DNA of 64,000 bases from Bradyrhizobium sp. ISRA430 (GTDB lineage: Bacteria; Pseudomonadota; Alphaproteobacteria; Rhizobiales; Xanthobacteraceae): contig NZ_CP094516.1 of the NCBI RefSeq assembly GCF_029909975.1, forward strand, positions 2,542,001-2,606,000, written 5' to 3'. Positions within the stretch are counted from its first letter, which is position 1. The number at the start of each line of letters is the position of its first letter. Shown here one piece after another: positions 16,746 to 24,484 of this stretch. A model generated the notes under the pieces. It saw nothing but the letters and a program-made list of their open reading frames with translations. It had not been told where the DNA came from and searched no databases. A program made the position numbers and the translations under genes.

Positions 16746-17396
16746 ATGACGACGCCTCCTCGCATCGCCCTCATCCACGCCCTCAAGCATTCCATCGCGC
16801 CGATCGAGGCTGCGTTCGCAAAGGCCTGGCCGCAGGCGCGGCTGATGAACCTGCTCGATGACAGCCTTTCGGCAGACCTGGCGCACGACGGCGAGCTCAG
16901 CGACGCCATGACCGAGCGCTTCCTCGCGCTCGGCGATTATGCGGTGGCGACGGGGGCAAACGCGATCCTGTTCACTTGCTCGGCCTTCGGTCCCTGCATC
17001 GAGGCGGTGGCGCGCGCGCATGCACCGATGCCGGTGCTCAAGCCCAACGAGGCGATGATCGAGCGAGCCGTGACGATGGGCAGGCGGATCGGCCTGCTCT
17101 CGACCTTCCCGCCAACGCTGGTCTCGATGCCGCCGGAGTTTCCGGCCTCGGTCCAGGTCGTACCGAAGCTCGCCGAGGGCGCGCTGGCCGCGCTCGACCG
17201 CGGCGACCGCGCCGAGCATGACCGGCTGATCGCTCAGGCTTCGCGGGACTTGCGCGACTGCGACGTCGTCGCGCTCGCGCAGTTCAGCATCGCCGCCACG
17301 GCGCCGCTGGTCGCGGAGGCAACCGGGCGGCCCGTCGTGACCACACCGGACAGCGCGGTCGAGAAGCTGATGACGCTGCTTGGCGCGAAGGCTTAA
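16746..17396 (+). CDS. Aspartate/glutamate racemase-superfamily protein
   Basis: A 216-residue protein of the Asp/Glu/hydantoin racemase superfamily. The first catalytic cysteine lies in AILFTCSAFGPCIEA (C78, with C84 close by). The second half normally supplies a second cysteine near residue 180, but here it reads VVALAQFSIAATAP with no Cys at the expected place. Racemases of this fold need two thiols; one-cysteine relatives include decarboxylases and isomerases. The function is therefore open: a racemase using another base, a maleate-isomerase-like enzyme or a decarboxylase. Its stop overlaps the convergent TetR gene by four bases. Confidence 0.8.
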   Translation: MTTPPRIALIHALKHSIAPIEAAFAKAWPQARLMNLLDDSLSADLAHDGELSDAMTERFLALGDYAVATGANAILFTCSAFGPCIEAVARAHAPMPVLKPNEAMIERAVTMGRRIGLLSTFPPTLVSMPPEFPASVQVVPKLAEGALAALDRGDRAEHDRLIAQASRDLRDCDVVALAQFSIAATAPLVAEATGRPVVTTPDSAVEKLMTLLGAKA

Positions 17397-18040
17397 GCGC
17401 TGGCCTTGTTCCGGCGCCGCGCGTCCTTGATCGCGGCCGCAAGCGCAGTCTTCGTCTCGTTGACGAAATCCTCGACGAGTTCTTCACGCGTGGCATGCGC
17501 CGCCTCCCCGGTGAACAGGCCCTGCTCGGCCAGCATCACTACGCCGTGCAGCGCCGCCCAGATCTTGAGCGCCTGCCGCTCGCGCAAGTAACCCACAGCC
17601 GGTGCATCCAGAGCTTCGATCACGAGTGCGAAGGTCTCGCGCGTGGCCTCATGCAGCTCGCTGCCCTTGGCCGCGCATGACACTGTGCGCGATGCGAACA
17701 TCAGACGATAGATGCCGTTGCGGCGGAGGCCGAAATCGAGCGTCGCCTGGGCCAGCCGGGATAGTTTCGACTGCTTAGACGGCTTCGCCATCGCCGCGCG
17801 CAGCACGGCGGTGAATTGCCGGAACGCCTCAGTCGTCACCGCCGCGAGCAGCGCCTCGCGGTCGGCGAAATGCCGGTACGGTGCCGGCTGCGAGACGCCG
17901 AGCTCTTTCGCCAGCGCCTTGATGCTGATCGCCTCGGCTCCGGCCTGCTCCGCTTCGCGCAAGGCGGCCTTGATCAGAGCGTCGCGGAGATCGCCGTGAT
18001 GATAGGTGTTCTGCGGCTTGCGGACGAGTTGTGACGGCAT
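17393..18040 (-). CDS. TetR/AcrR-family transcriptional regulator
   Basis: A 215-residue regulator. The N-terminal HTH (about 39-62) reads SIKALAKELGVSQPAPYRHF, followed by the TetR second-helix signature and a helical ligand domain. Start taken at ATG 18040, because MPSQLVRKPQNTYHHGDLRD matches the usual family N-terminus while the 15 codons upstream do not. It diverges from the ferredoxin-P450 operon at 18192, the common arrangement for a local repressor that is released by a substrate of the P450 or of the MFS transporter. Confidence 0.88.
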   Translation of the reverse strand: MPSQLVRKPQNTYHHGDLRDALIKAALREAEQAGAEAISIKALAKELGVSQPAPYRHFADREALLAAVTTEAFRQFTAVLRAAMAKPSKQSKLSRLAQATLDFGLRRNGIYRLMFASRTVSCAAKGSELHEATRETFALVIEALDAPAVGYLRERQALKIWAALHGVVMLAEQGLFTGEAAHATREELVEDFVNETKTALAAAIKDARRRNKASA

Positions 18041-18067
18041 GTTGACGCGAAACCTATAAGTTTGCGC

Positions 18068-18097
18068 TTGACAGGGGAAGCCCACCGCGAATGTAAT
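18068..18097 (+). promoter_or_regulatory. Candidate promoter of the ferredoxin-P450 operon
   Basis: TTGACA at 18068 and TGTAAT at 18092, spaced by 18 bases, in the divergent gap between the TetR gene and the ferredoxin gene. The stretch around it is unusually AT-rich for this window, and TAAGTT just upstream of the -35 together with AACTTA just after the -10 make a loose inverted pair that could be a TetR-type operator. Sequence inspection only. Confidence 0.4.
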
Positions 18098-18191
18098 ATA
18101 CTATAACTTAGATCGGCGAAGGGCGCCGATAAATCGAACATGGGGAAACGCGTCCGGCCTTCCAGGCCCGCGCATACGACCGAGGACGCCA

Positions 18192-18401
18192 ATGGCAGAG
18201 CGACTCAAGGTTCACGTTGATCCGGACAAATGCCAGGGCCACGCCCGCTGCAAGGCACTGGCGCCGGAACTGTTCGAGCTCGATGAATACGGCAACGCCC
18301 GCGAGGCCGGGGACGGCACCGTGCCGGCCGGGCTGGAAGACAAGGCCTGGCTTGCCAGATCCAACTGCCCGGAAATCGCGATCGACGTAATCAAGGAATA
18401 G
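18192..18401 (+). CDS. P450-associated 3Fe-4S ferredoxin
   Basis: A 69-residue ferredoxin with three cysteines, C14, C20 and C59 in the pattern C-QGHAR-C ... C-P. The CxxHxxC spacing with His17 in place of the second cysteine fits the small ferredoxins that pass single electrons to bacterial P450s and usually carry a 3Fe-4S cluster. It is 57 bases upstream of the P450 gene and surely its redox partner. No ferredoxin reductase is encoded in this cluster, so a reductase from elsewhere would be needed. Confidence 0.9.
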   Translation: MAERLKVHVDPDKCQGHARCKALAPELFELDEYGNAREAGDGTVPAGLEDKAWLARSNCPEIAIDVIKE

Positions 18402-18458
18402 CGCGCCTTTCACGACGCGCGTGCCTTCAGCGAACACCAGCTTCGAGGATTCCCTGAG

Positions 18459-19679
18459 ATGTCCGACGTCAGCCAACCCGTTGTCCATCCGCCCGTCACC
18501 GACTGGCTCAACGATTTCGACCACACCGATCCGCAATGGACGGAAGATCCCTTCCCGATCTGGGACGAGCTGCGCGCCGCAAGCCCGGTCGTGCACACCA
18601 GACGCTTCCTCGGCTGCTACCTGCCGACGACCTATGAAGCGGTGCGCGAGATCGCCAACGATCCAGAGCATTTCTCCTCGCGCCGCATCATCGTGCGCGA
18701 CGTGCGGCCCGAGGTGACCCAGAACGCCGCCCCGCCGATCACCTCCGATCCGCCCGCGCACAAACCGGCCAAGCAATTGCTGCTTCCGCCGTTCACGCCC
18801 GACGCGATGAAGAAGCTCGAGCCGCGGGTCCGCGCGATCTGCAATGAACTGATCGACGGCTTCATCGGCGAGAAAAAGGTGGATGCGGCGGCACGCTACA
18901 CCAAGCACATTCCGGTGCGTGCGATCGCGCATATGCTCGGCATTCCCGAAAGCGACAGCGACCTCTTCATCAACTGGATCCACATGATCCTGGAGCTCGG
19001 CATCAAGGACGAGAACCTGCTGCTCCAGGCCGTCCACGAGATGAGCGACTATTTCAGGGCGCATATCGAGCAGCGCAGGAAGCACCCGACCGACGATCTC
19101 ATCTCCTATCTGATGAATGCCAGGAACAAGGACGGCCAGCCGCTGGAGGAAGCGCACGTACTGGGCTCGCTGCGGCTGCTCCTGATCGCCGGCATCGATA
19201 CCACCTGGAGCGCGATCGGTTCCTCGCTCTGGCATCTCGCCCGCACGCCGGCCGACCGCGAGCGCCTGATCGCCGAACCCAAGCTGATGCCGACGGCCGT
19301 CGAAGAATTCTTGCGCGCTTATTCCCCGGTGACGATGGCACGCGAGGTGGTCAAGGAGAGGACGGTCTCGGGCTGCCCGGTCAAGCCGGGCAACATGGTG
19401 CTGCTGTCCTTCCCGGCAGCCAACCGCGATCCCAAGATGTTTCCGGACGCTGACAAAGTTGTGATCGACCGGCGGGAAAACCGCCACGCCGCCTTCGGCC
19501 TCGGCATACACCGCTGTGTCGGTTCCAACCTGGCGCGGATGGAGATGCAGGTCGCGCTGGAGGAGTGGCTGAAGCGGATTCCGGATTTCCGGCTCGACCC
19601 GGCAGGCACCGTGACTTGGTCGCAGGGCACCGTGAGAGGCCCCCGCCAGTTGCCATTTCTGCTTGGAAAGGCGATGTAG
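18459..19679 (+). CDS. Cytochrome P450 (soluble, class I)
   Basis: A 406-residue P450 without a membrane anchor. Motifs: I-helix AGIDTT (244-249), K-helix EFLR (283-286), and haem loop FGLGIHRCVG with the thiolate ligand C353. SDPPAHKPAKQLLLPPFTP is the typical bacterial C-helix region. It would use the ferredoxin encoded just upstream. The substrate is not known; the following MFS exporter or importer and a TetR regulator suggest a plant or soil-derived small molecule or a carboxylic acid. The stop codon's last base starts a hairpin that hides the next gene's ribosome site. Confidence 0.92.
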   Translation: MSDVSQPVVHPPVTDWLNDFDHTDPQWTEDPFPIWDELRAASPVVHTRRFLGCYLPTTYEAVREIANDPEHFSSRRIIVRDVRPEVTQNAAPPITSDPPAHKPAKQLLLPPFTPDAMKKLEPRVRAICNELIDGFIGEKKVDAAARYTKHIPVRAIAHMLGIPESDSDLFINWIHMILELGIKDENLLLQAVHEMSDYFRAHIEQRRKHPTDDLISYLMNARNKDGQPLEEAHVLGSLRLLLIAGIDTTWSAIGSSLWHLARTPADRERLIAEPKLMPTAVEEFLRAYSPVTMAREVVKERTVSGCPVKPGNMVLLSFPAANRDPKMFPDADKVVIDRRENRHAAFGLGIHRCVGSNLARMEMQVALEEWLKRIPDFRLDPAGTVTWSQGTVRGPRQLPFLLGKAM

Positions 19680-19707
19680 GCCTCTCCAAAACCAGAGCGG
19701 AGAGGCC
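19679..19707 (+). promoter_or_regulatory. Hairpin sequestering the Shine-Dalgarno of the MFS gene
   Basis: Perfect 9-base stem GGCCTCTCC (19679-19687) with GGAGAGGCC (19699-19707) around an 11-base loop. The 3' arm contains GGAGAGG, which is the only good ribosome site for the ATG at 19712 (6-base spacing). The 5' arm begins at the last base of the P450 stop codon, so a terminating ribosome would cover it and free the site: a simple design for translational coupling of transporter to P450. Confidence 0.6.
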
Positions 19708-19711
19708 GGAT

Positions 19712-21034
19712 ATGACAGAGCAAGCAATCAAACCGGCCTCCGAGCATTTTGACGTCGCCGATGCCAAGCGGCGGATCAAGGCGATCTTCATCGGCTCCGT
19801 CGGCAATCTCGTCGAATGGTATGATTTTTACGCCTATACGGCGTTCGCTCTCTATTTCGCTCCGGCTTTCTTCCCCGGCAACGATCCCGTTGTCCAACAA
19901 TTGAACGCCGCGGTCGTGTTCGCCGCGACCTTCCTGATGCGCCCCTTGGGCGGCTGGTTCTTCGGCTATCTCGCTGATCATTTCGGCCGGCGCATTTCGC
20001 TGACGCTGTCGGTCGTCTTCATGTGCTTCGGCTCGCTGATCATCGCGGTGACGCCGACCTACGCCACGATCGGCTTCGCCGCGCCCGCGATCCTGGCGCT
20101 GGCCCGCGTGATCGAGGGCCTGAGCCTCGGCGGCGAGTACGGCGCCAGCGCGACTTACTTGAGCGAGGTCGCCGACCCCCGGTACCGCGGCTTTTATTCA
20201 AGCTTTCAGTACGTCACCCTGATCGGCGGCCAGCTCACCGCGATCATCGTGCTCTTGCTCCTGCAAAAGGTCTTCCTCACGCCGGAAGAGCTGAAGGGCT
20301 GGGGCTGGCGCATCCCGTTTGCGATCGGCGCGATGCTGGCGATCTTCGCCGCGGTGATGCGGCGCAGCCTGCATGAGACCGAAGCGTTCGAAGAAGCCAA
20401 GAAGGTGGTCAAGCCGACCGGCTCGATCACCAACCTGCTGAGATATCCGCGCGAGCTGCTATTGGTGATGGGCCTCACCGCCGGCGGCACCGCAGCGTTC
20501 TATACCTTCACCACCTACATGCAGACCTTCGTCAAGCTCTCGGTCGGGCTGACCGAGGACCAGACCACCTTCGTGATCTTCGGCACGCTGATCTTCGCGA
20601 CCATCCTGCAGCCGATCTATGGCGCGATCTCGGACAAGATCGGGCGCAAGCCGCTCCTGATCTTCTTCGGCATCGCGGGCACGCTCTCGACCGTGCCGCT
20701 GCTGATGACGCTGAAAGAGACCAAATCGCCGTTCGTCGCGTTCGTCCTGATCTGCGCCGCCTGGCTGTTCGTGGCCGGCTACACCTCGATCAATGCGGTG
20801 GTGAAGGCCGAGCTGTTCCCGACCAATGTCCGCGCTCTGGGCGTCGGCCTGCCCTATGCGATCACCGTCTCGCTCTTCGGCGGCACGGCACCTGCGATCG
20901 CACTCTACTTCAAGAGCGTCGGGCGCGAGGAATGGTTCTACTTCTACCTCAGCGGCATCATCTGCATCTCGCTGATCATCTATGCTACGATGCGCGACAC
21001 CAAGCATGCGTCCGCGATGCATCGCCACGAGTAG
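19712..21034 (+). CDS. MFS transporter, metabolite:H+ symporter (MHS) family
   Basis: A 440-residue twelve-helix transporter. AIFIGSVGNLVEWYDFYAY at the first helix, RPLGGWFFGYLADHFGRR, VIEGLSLGGEYGASATYL and SDKIGRKPLL are hallmarks of the MHS group (KgtP, ProP, shikimate and other carboxylate symporters). It probably imports an organic acid or betaine-like compound with protons. Start at ATG 19712 because the family opening follows directly and a GGAGAGG site lies 6 bases upstream; codons further upstream overlap the P450. It is part of the P450 operon and is followed after three bases by the sulfite-oxidase-like gene. Confidence 0.9.
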   Translation: MTEQAIKPASEHFDVADAKRRIKAIFIGSVGNLVEWYDFYAYTAFALYFAPAFFPGNDPVVQQLNAAVVFAATFLMRPLGGWFFGYLADHFGRRISLTLSVVFMCFGSLIIAVTPTYATIGFAAPAILALARVIEGLSLGGEYGASATYLSEVADPRYRGFYSSFQYVTLIGGQLTAIIVLLLLQKVFLTPEELKGWGWRIPFAIGAMLAIFAAVMRRSLHETEAFEEAKKVVKPTGSITNLLRYPRELLLVMGLTAGGTAAFYTFTTYMQTFVKLSVGLTEDQTTFVIFGTLIFATILQPIYGAISDKIGRKPLLIFFGIAGTLSTVPLLMTLKETKSPFVAFVLICAAWLFVAGYTSINAVVKAELFPTNVRALGVGLPYAITVSLFGGTAPAIALYFKSVGREEWFYFYLSGIICISLIIYATMRDTKHASAMHRHE

Positions 21035-21037
21035 CCA

Positions 21038-21703
21038 ATGGCCGACGAGAACGAGCCACCGCCCGACAGCAAGCTGACGCGCACCAAGGAGAAATGGGCG
21101 CGCGAGGGCCGCTTCCTCACCGGCAGGATCACGCGCCTGGAGGATCATCGGCTGCCGCCCGGCCAGCACCTCACCAAGGACTGGCCGGTGCTGGATCTTG
21201 GCCTTTCACCCGAGATCTCGCGCGAGCGCTGGCGGCTCGACGTCTATGGTGCGATCGACAATCCGCTGTTCTGGAGCTTTGCGGAGTTTAGCGCGCAGAA
21301 GCAGGCGCAATTCACCTCCGACATCCACTGCGTGACGACCTGGTCGCGCTATGACAATCAGTGGGAGGGCCTCGCAACGCGCGCGTTGCTCGCGATCTGC
21401 CAGCCCCGCGACGATGCGCGCTTCGTGGTGCTGCATTCCTATGACGGTTACACCACCAATCTCGCGCTGGAAGATTTTGCCGCGGAAGACGCTTTGCTCG
21501 CCCATAGCTGGTCGGGCCAGCCGCTGACGAACGAGCACGGCGGTCCGGTACGGCTGGTCGTGCCGCATCTCTATTTCTGGAAGAGCGCCAAATGGCTCCA
21601 GGCCATCGAATTCCTGACCGAGGATGCGCGGGGTTTCTGGGAAGTCCGCGGTTACCATAACCGCGGCGATCCCTGGGCCGAACAGCGCTATTCGGGCGAC
21701 TAG
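21038..21703 (+). CDS. Sulfite oxidase-like molybdopterin protein (YuiH type)
   Basis: A 221-residue protein containing only the molybdopterin-binding domain. C98 in SDIHCVTTWSRYDNQWEG is the predicted molybdenum ligand; YDGYTTNLAL and GYHNRGDPWAEQRY are conserved in this group. It has no signal peptide, haem domain or dimerisation domain, so it is a compact cytoplasmic member. Its substrate is unknown; family members are often annotated as sulfite oxidase-like without proof. It sits in the P450 operon between the MFS gene and a hydrolase-OsmC fusion. Confidence 0.85.
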   Translation: MADENEPPPDSKLTRTKEKWAREGRFLTGRITRLEDHRLPPGQHLTKDWPVLDLGLSPEISRERWRLDVYGAIDNPLFWSFAEFSAQKQAQFTSDIHCVTTWSRYDNQWEGLATRALLAICQPRDDARFVVLHSYDGYTTNLALEDFAAEDALLAHSWSGQPLTNEHGGPVRLVVPHLYFWKSAKWLQAIEFLTEDARGFWEVRGYHNRGDPWAEQRYSGD

Positions 21704-21728
21704 ATTTCAAGCAGAACGGGGAAAGCCC

Positions 21729-22952
21729 ATGGCTACGGAACGCTTTCAATTCCAGGGCGAAGGCGGTCATCAGCTTGCAGCGGCGTTGGAGTTGCCGGAC
21801 GGCGAGCCGGCGGCCTACGCGTTGTTCGCGCATTGCTTCACCTGCGGCAAGGATACGCTGGCCGCCAAGCGCATCGCGGTGGCGCTCGCGGCCAAAGGCA
21901 TCGCGGTACTCCGCTTCGACTTCACCGGACTCGGCTCCAGCGAGGGCGACTTCGCCAATTCGACGTTCTCTTCCAACGTCGCCGATCTCGTCCACGCCGC
22001 CGACCACTTGCGCAAAGTCCGCAAGGCGCCGTCGATCCTGATCGGACACAGCCTCGGCGGCGCCGCGATCCTTGCTGCGGCCGAGAAGGTTCCAGAGGCG
22101 AAGGCGGTCGCGACCATCGCGGCGCCGTCCGATCCGGCGCACGTCACCGGGCTCTTCAAAGAACATGTCGAAACAATCCGCTCGCAAGGCGAGCTTGAAG
22201 TGTCCCTCGCGGGACGTCCGTTTCGGATCAAGCGCGAATTCCTCGACGACATCGTCGAGCACGAACTGATGAAGGACGTCACCGGCCTGCACAAGGCGCT
22301 CCTGGTGATGCATTCGCCGGTCGACGACACTGTCGGTATCGAAAATGCGACCAAGATCTTCGTCGCGGCAAAACATCCCAAGAGCTTCATCTCGCTCGAC
22401 CACGCCGATCATCTGCTCACGAAGCCTGCAGACGCGCTCTATGTAGCCGACGTGATCACAGCCTGGGCGAGCCGCTACATCGAGACGGCAAAGCCGGCAA
22501 GGGCGATGGATCTCGCCGAGGCGCCGCGCCAGGTCGTGGTGCAGGAGACGCGCAAGAGCAAGTTCAACCAGATCGTCTCGGTCGGGCCGCATCGCCTGGT
22601 CGCGGACGAGCCGGTTGCCGTCGGCGGCGAGGATGCCGGCCCCGGACCCTATGATTTCCTGCTCGCCGGCCTTGGCGCCTGCACCTCCATGACGATGCGG
22701 CTCTATGCCGACCGCAAGTCGCTGCCGCTCGACCGCGTCACCGTCACGCTGAAGCATTCGAAGATCTACGCCAAGGATTGCGCGGAGTGCGAGACGCGCG
22801 AGGGCATGCTCGACCAGATCGATCGCGTGATCGCGATGGAAGGCACGCTCGATGCCGAACAGCGCAAGAAGCTGATGGAGATCGCCGACAAGTGTCCGGT
22901 ACACCGAACGCTGACCTCGGAGATCCGCATCGTGACGAAGGCCGCGGATTGA
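21729..22952 (+). CDS. Bifunctional alpha/beta hydrolase - OsmC family protein
   Basis: A 407-residue fusion. Residues about 1-260 are an alpha/beta hydrolase with the nucleophile S108 in LIGHSLGGAA and a D/H pair in MHSPVDDTVG and SLDHADHLL. Residues about 270-407 are an OsmC/Ohr-like domain with the redox cysteines in LAGLGACTSMTM and near the end in CPVHRTL. The OsmC part suggests reduction of organic peroxides or thiol chemistry; the hydrolase part is probably an esterase. I start at ATG 21729, 25 bases after the previous stop, as the upstream frame overlaps the previous gene. It is the last gene of the P450 operon. Confidence 0.9.
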   Translation: MATERFQFQGEGGHQLAAALELPDGEPAAYALFAHCFTCGKDTLAAKRIAVALAAKGIAVLRFDFTGLGSSEGDFANSTFSSNVADLVHAADHLRKVRKAPSILIGHSLGGAAILAAAEKVPEAKAVATIAAPSDPAHVTGLFKEHVETIRSQGELEVSLAGRPFRIKREFLDDIVEHELMKDVTGLHKALLVMHSPVDDTVGIENATKIFVAAKHPKSFISLDHADHLLTKPADALYVADVITAWASRYIETAKPARAMDLAEAPRQVVVQETRKSKFNQIVSVGPHRLVADEPVAVGGEDAGPGPYDFLLAGLGACTSMTMRLYADRKSLPLDRVTVTLKHSKIYAKDCAECETREGMLDQIDRVIAMEGTLDAEQRKKLMEIADKCPVHRTLTSEIRIVTKAAD

Positions 22953-22961
22953 GGTATCGCT

Positions 22962-24384
22962 CTAGAAGCAGGACGTCATCGTTCGCACGGCCGCGCTGAT
23001 CTCGTTCTCGCGCCATGCCGCAAAGCCGAGCAGCAGGCCGTGATCGCGCGGCTGGCCGAGCGACAGGCTCGATAGCGCCCGCGTCTCGACTCCGGCCGCG
23101 ACCAGCCGTTTGACCGCCGCCCGGTCCGTGCTGCCGCGCTTGAGGCGCGCAACGAGCTGAATACCGCCCGAGGGCACCTCCGCCTCGAGAACATCGCCCA
23201 GACGGCGTTCCATCTCGCTGACGAGATGATCGCGGCGCGCATGATAGAGACGGCGCATCCGCCGGAGATGCGCGAGAAAATGCCCATCGGCGATGAACTC
23301 GGCCAGTGCTTCCTGGATATGGCTGGCCGCGATCGACCCCATGTGCCGCTGCGCGATCTCCAGCGTATCGCGCAGGGCCGGCGGTGCAACGAGGTAGCCG
23401 AGCCGGATGTCCGAGGTCATCGCCTTTGAAAAGGTACCGACATAGAACACGCGGCCATGGGCATCGAGCCCTTGCAAGGACGGCACCGGCCGGCTGTCAT
23501 AGTGGAATTCGCCGTCGTAATCGTCTTCGATGATCCAAGTCTTGCCCGGCCGGCTTGCGGTGAGAAATTCGGTGCGGCGGGCAAGCGACATCAAACGCCC
23601 CGTCGGGTGCTGGTGCGACGGCGTCATGAAGATGAGCTTTGGCGCGGCCATTCCGGTCACCCGCTGCATGCCCTGCTCGTCCAGCCCCCAGGCCAACCAC
23701 GCGCGCGCCGGAGGCGCGGAAGGCGGCCGCAGCGCCGGGATAGCCGGGATCCTCGACCCAGACCTCATCTCCGGGCGTGATGAGGGTGGCTGCAATCAAG
23801 GTCAGCGCCGCCTGCGCGCTCGGCAGGATCAAGATCTGCTCTGACGCCGCGCGCACGCCCCTGTTGCTCGCGAGGTAGTGCGCCAACGCCTCGCGCAGAC
23901 GCGGCCGGTTGATCGGTCCGAGCTCGCGTTTCGCAGCGCGCACGGCGCTGCGGCGCAGGCAGCGCGCCCAGATCTCGTTCGGAAACTCCCGGGCATCGGC
24001 GTGGCCGGGCCTCAGGGGTCGCAACCGCGCGAGATAGGACATCGGCCAATCCGTCTCGCGCAGCCTCGAGGCCCAGGGCGAGAGCCGGGGTTGCACACGC
24101 GATGTTGCAACGCCTGTGCGTTCGATGCGTTCGCCACCCTCGACCATCACTACCGGACGCCTGCCGTGGGACATCTCCAGGTAACCCTCGGCGGCGAGCT
24201 GCTCGAACGCGAAACTGACGGTATTGCGCGACACGCCGAGATCGCTCGCGAGCCGGCGGCTCGACGGCAGCGCACGACCCTTGCCGAGCCGCCCGCTTGC
24301 AATCAGGCGCCTGAGCTGGCTCGTCAATTGCGCCACCAGCCCTTCCTCGCTGGATCGCTCCAGCACGATCAGCCCGGAAATCAT
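22962..24384 (-). pseudogene. MocR/GntR-type PLP-dependent regulator, interrupted by a frameshift
   Basis: Two overlapping frames together make one MocR regulator of about 470 residues. The upstream part (ATG 24384, or GTG 24402) has a GntR winged helix (LASDLGVSRNTVSFAFEQLA) and the start of an aminotransferase-like domain up to EDPGYPGAAAAFRASGARVV. The downstream part resumes in another frame at GLDEQGMQRVTGM and continues through HQHPTG, the DDYDGEFHYD motif and FSKAMTSDIRLGYLV, which carries the PLP lysine. The switch falls at a run of five C (23685-23689, G5 on the coding strand); removing one base restores a continuous reading frame. Either the gene is broken or the base is a sequencing error. 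It diverges from an EamA transporter gene. Confidence 0.85.
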
Positions 24385-24396
24385 CGTCTCTAGAAC

Positions 24397-24439
24397 TGGC
24401 ACTTTGATTCTTTCAAATCTGGCACTTTTTTGAGTGCCA
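24397..24439. promoter_or_regulatory. Candidate MocR operator: direct plus inverted TGGCACT repeats
   Basis: TGGCACTTT occurs at 24397-24405 and again at 24420-24428 (23-base period), and the second copy is paired with AGTGCCA at 24433-24439 to form a 7-base inverted repeat. It lies in the 100-base gap between the MocR-type gene and the EamA transporter gene. MocR and PdxR-type proteins are known to bind direct repeats in such divergent promoters. Confidence 0.6.
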
Positions 24440-24484
24440 ATTGCGATGCTATCTGTCGGACTACGCCGCTTCAAGGATCTTGCA

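Noticed and set aside
18108..19727. A long open frame (about 539 codons) on the minus strand opposite the P450
   Set aside because: It is antisense to a P450 with all motifs intact. High GC with strong third-position bias opens mirrored frames; its translation is rich in Arg, His and Asp and shows no family motif.
21312..22904. A 530-codon minus-strand frame opposite the sulfite-oxidase-like and hydrolase-OsmC genes
   Set aside because: Spans two genuine genes on the other strand and has low-complexity, charged composition without recognisable motifs.
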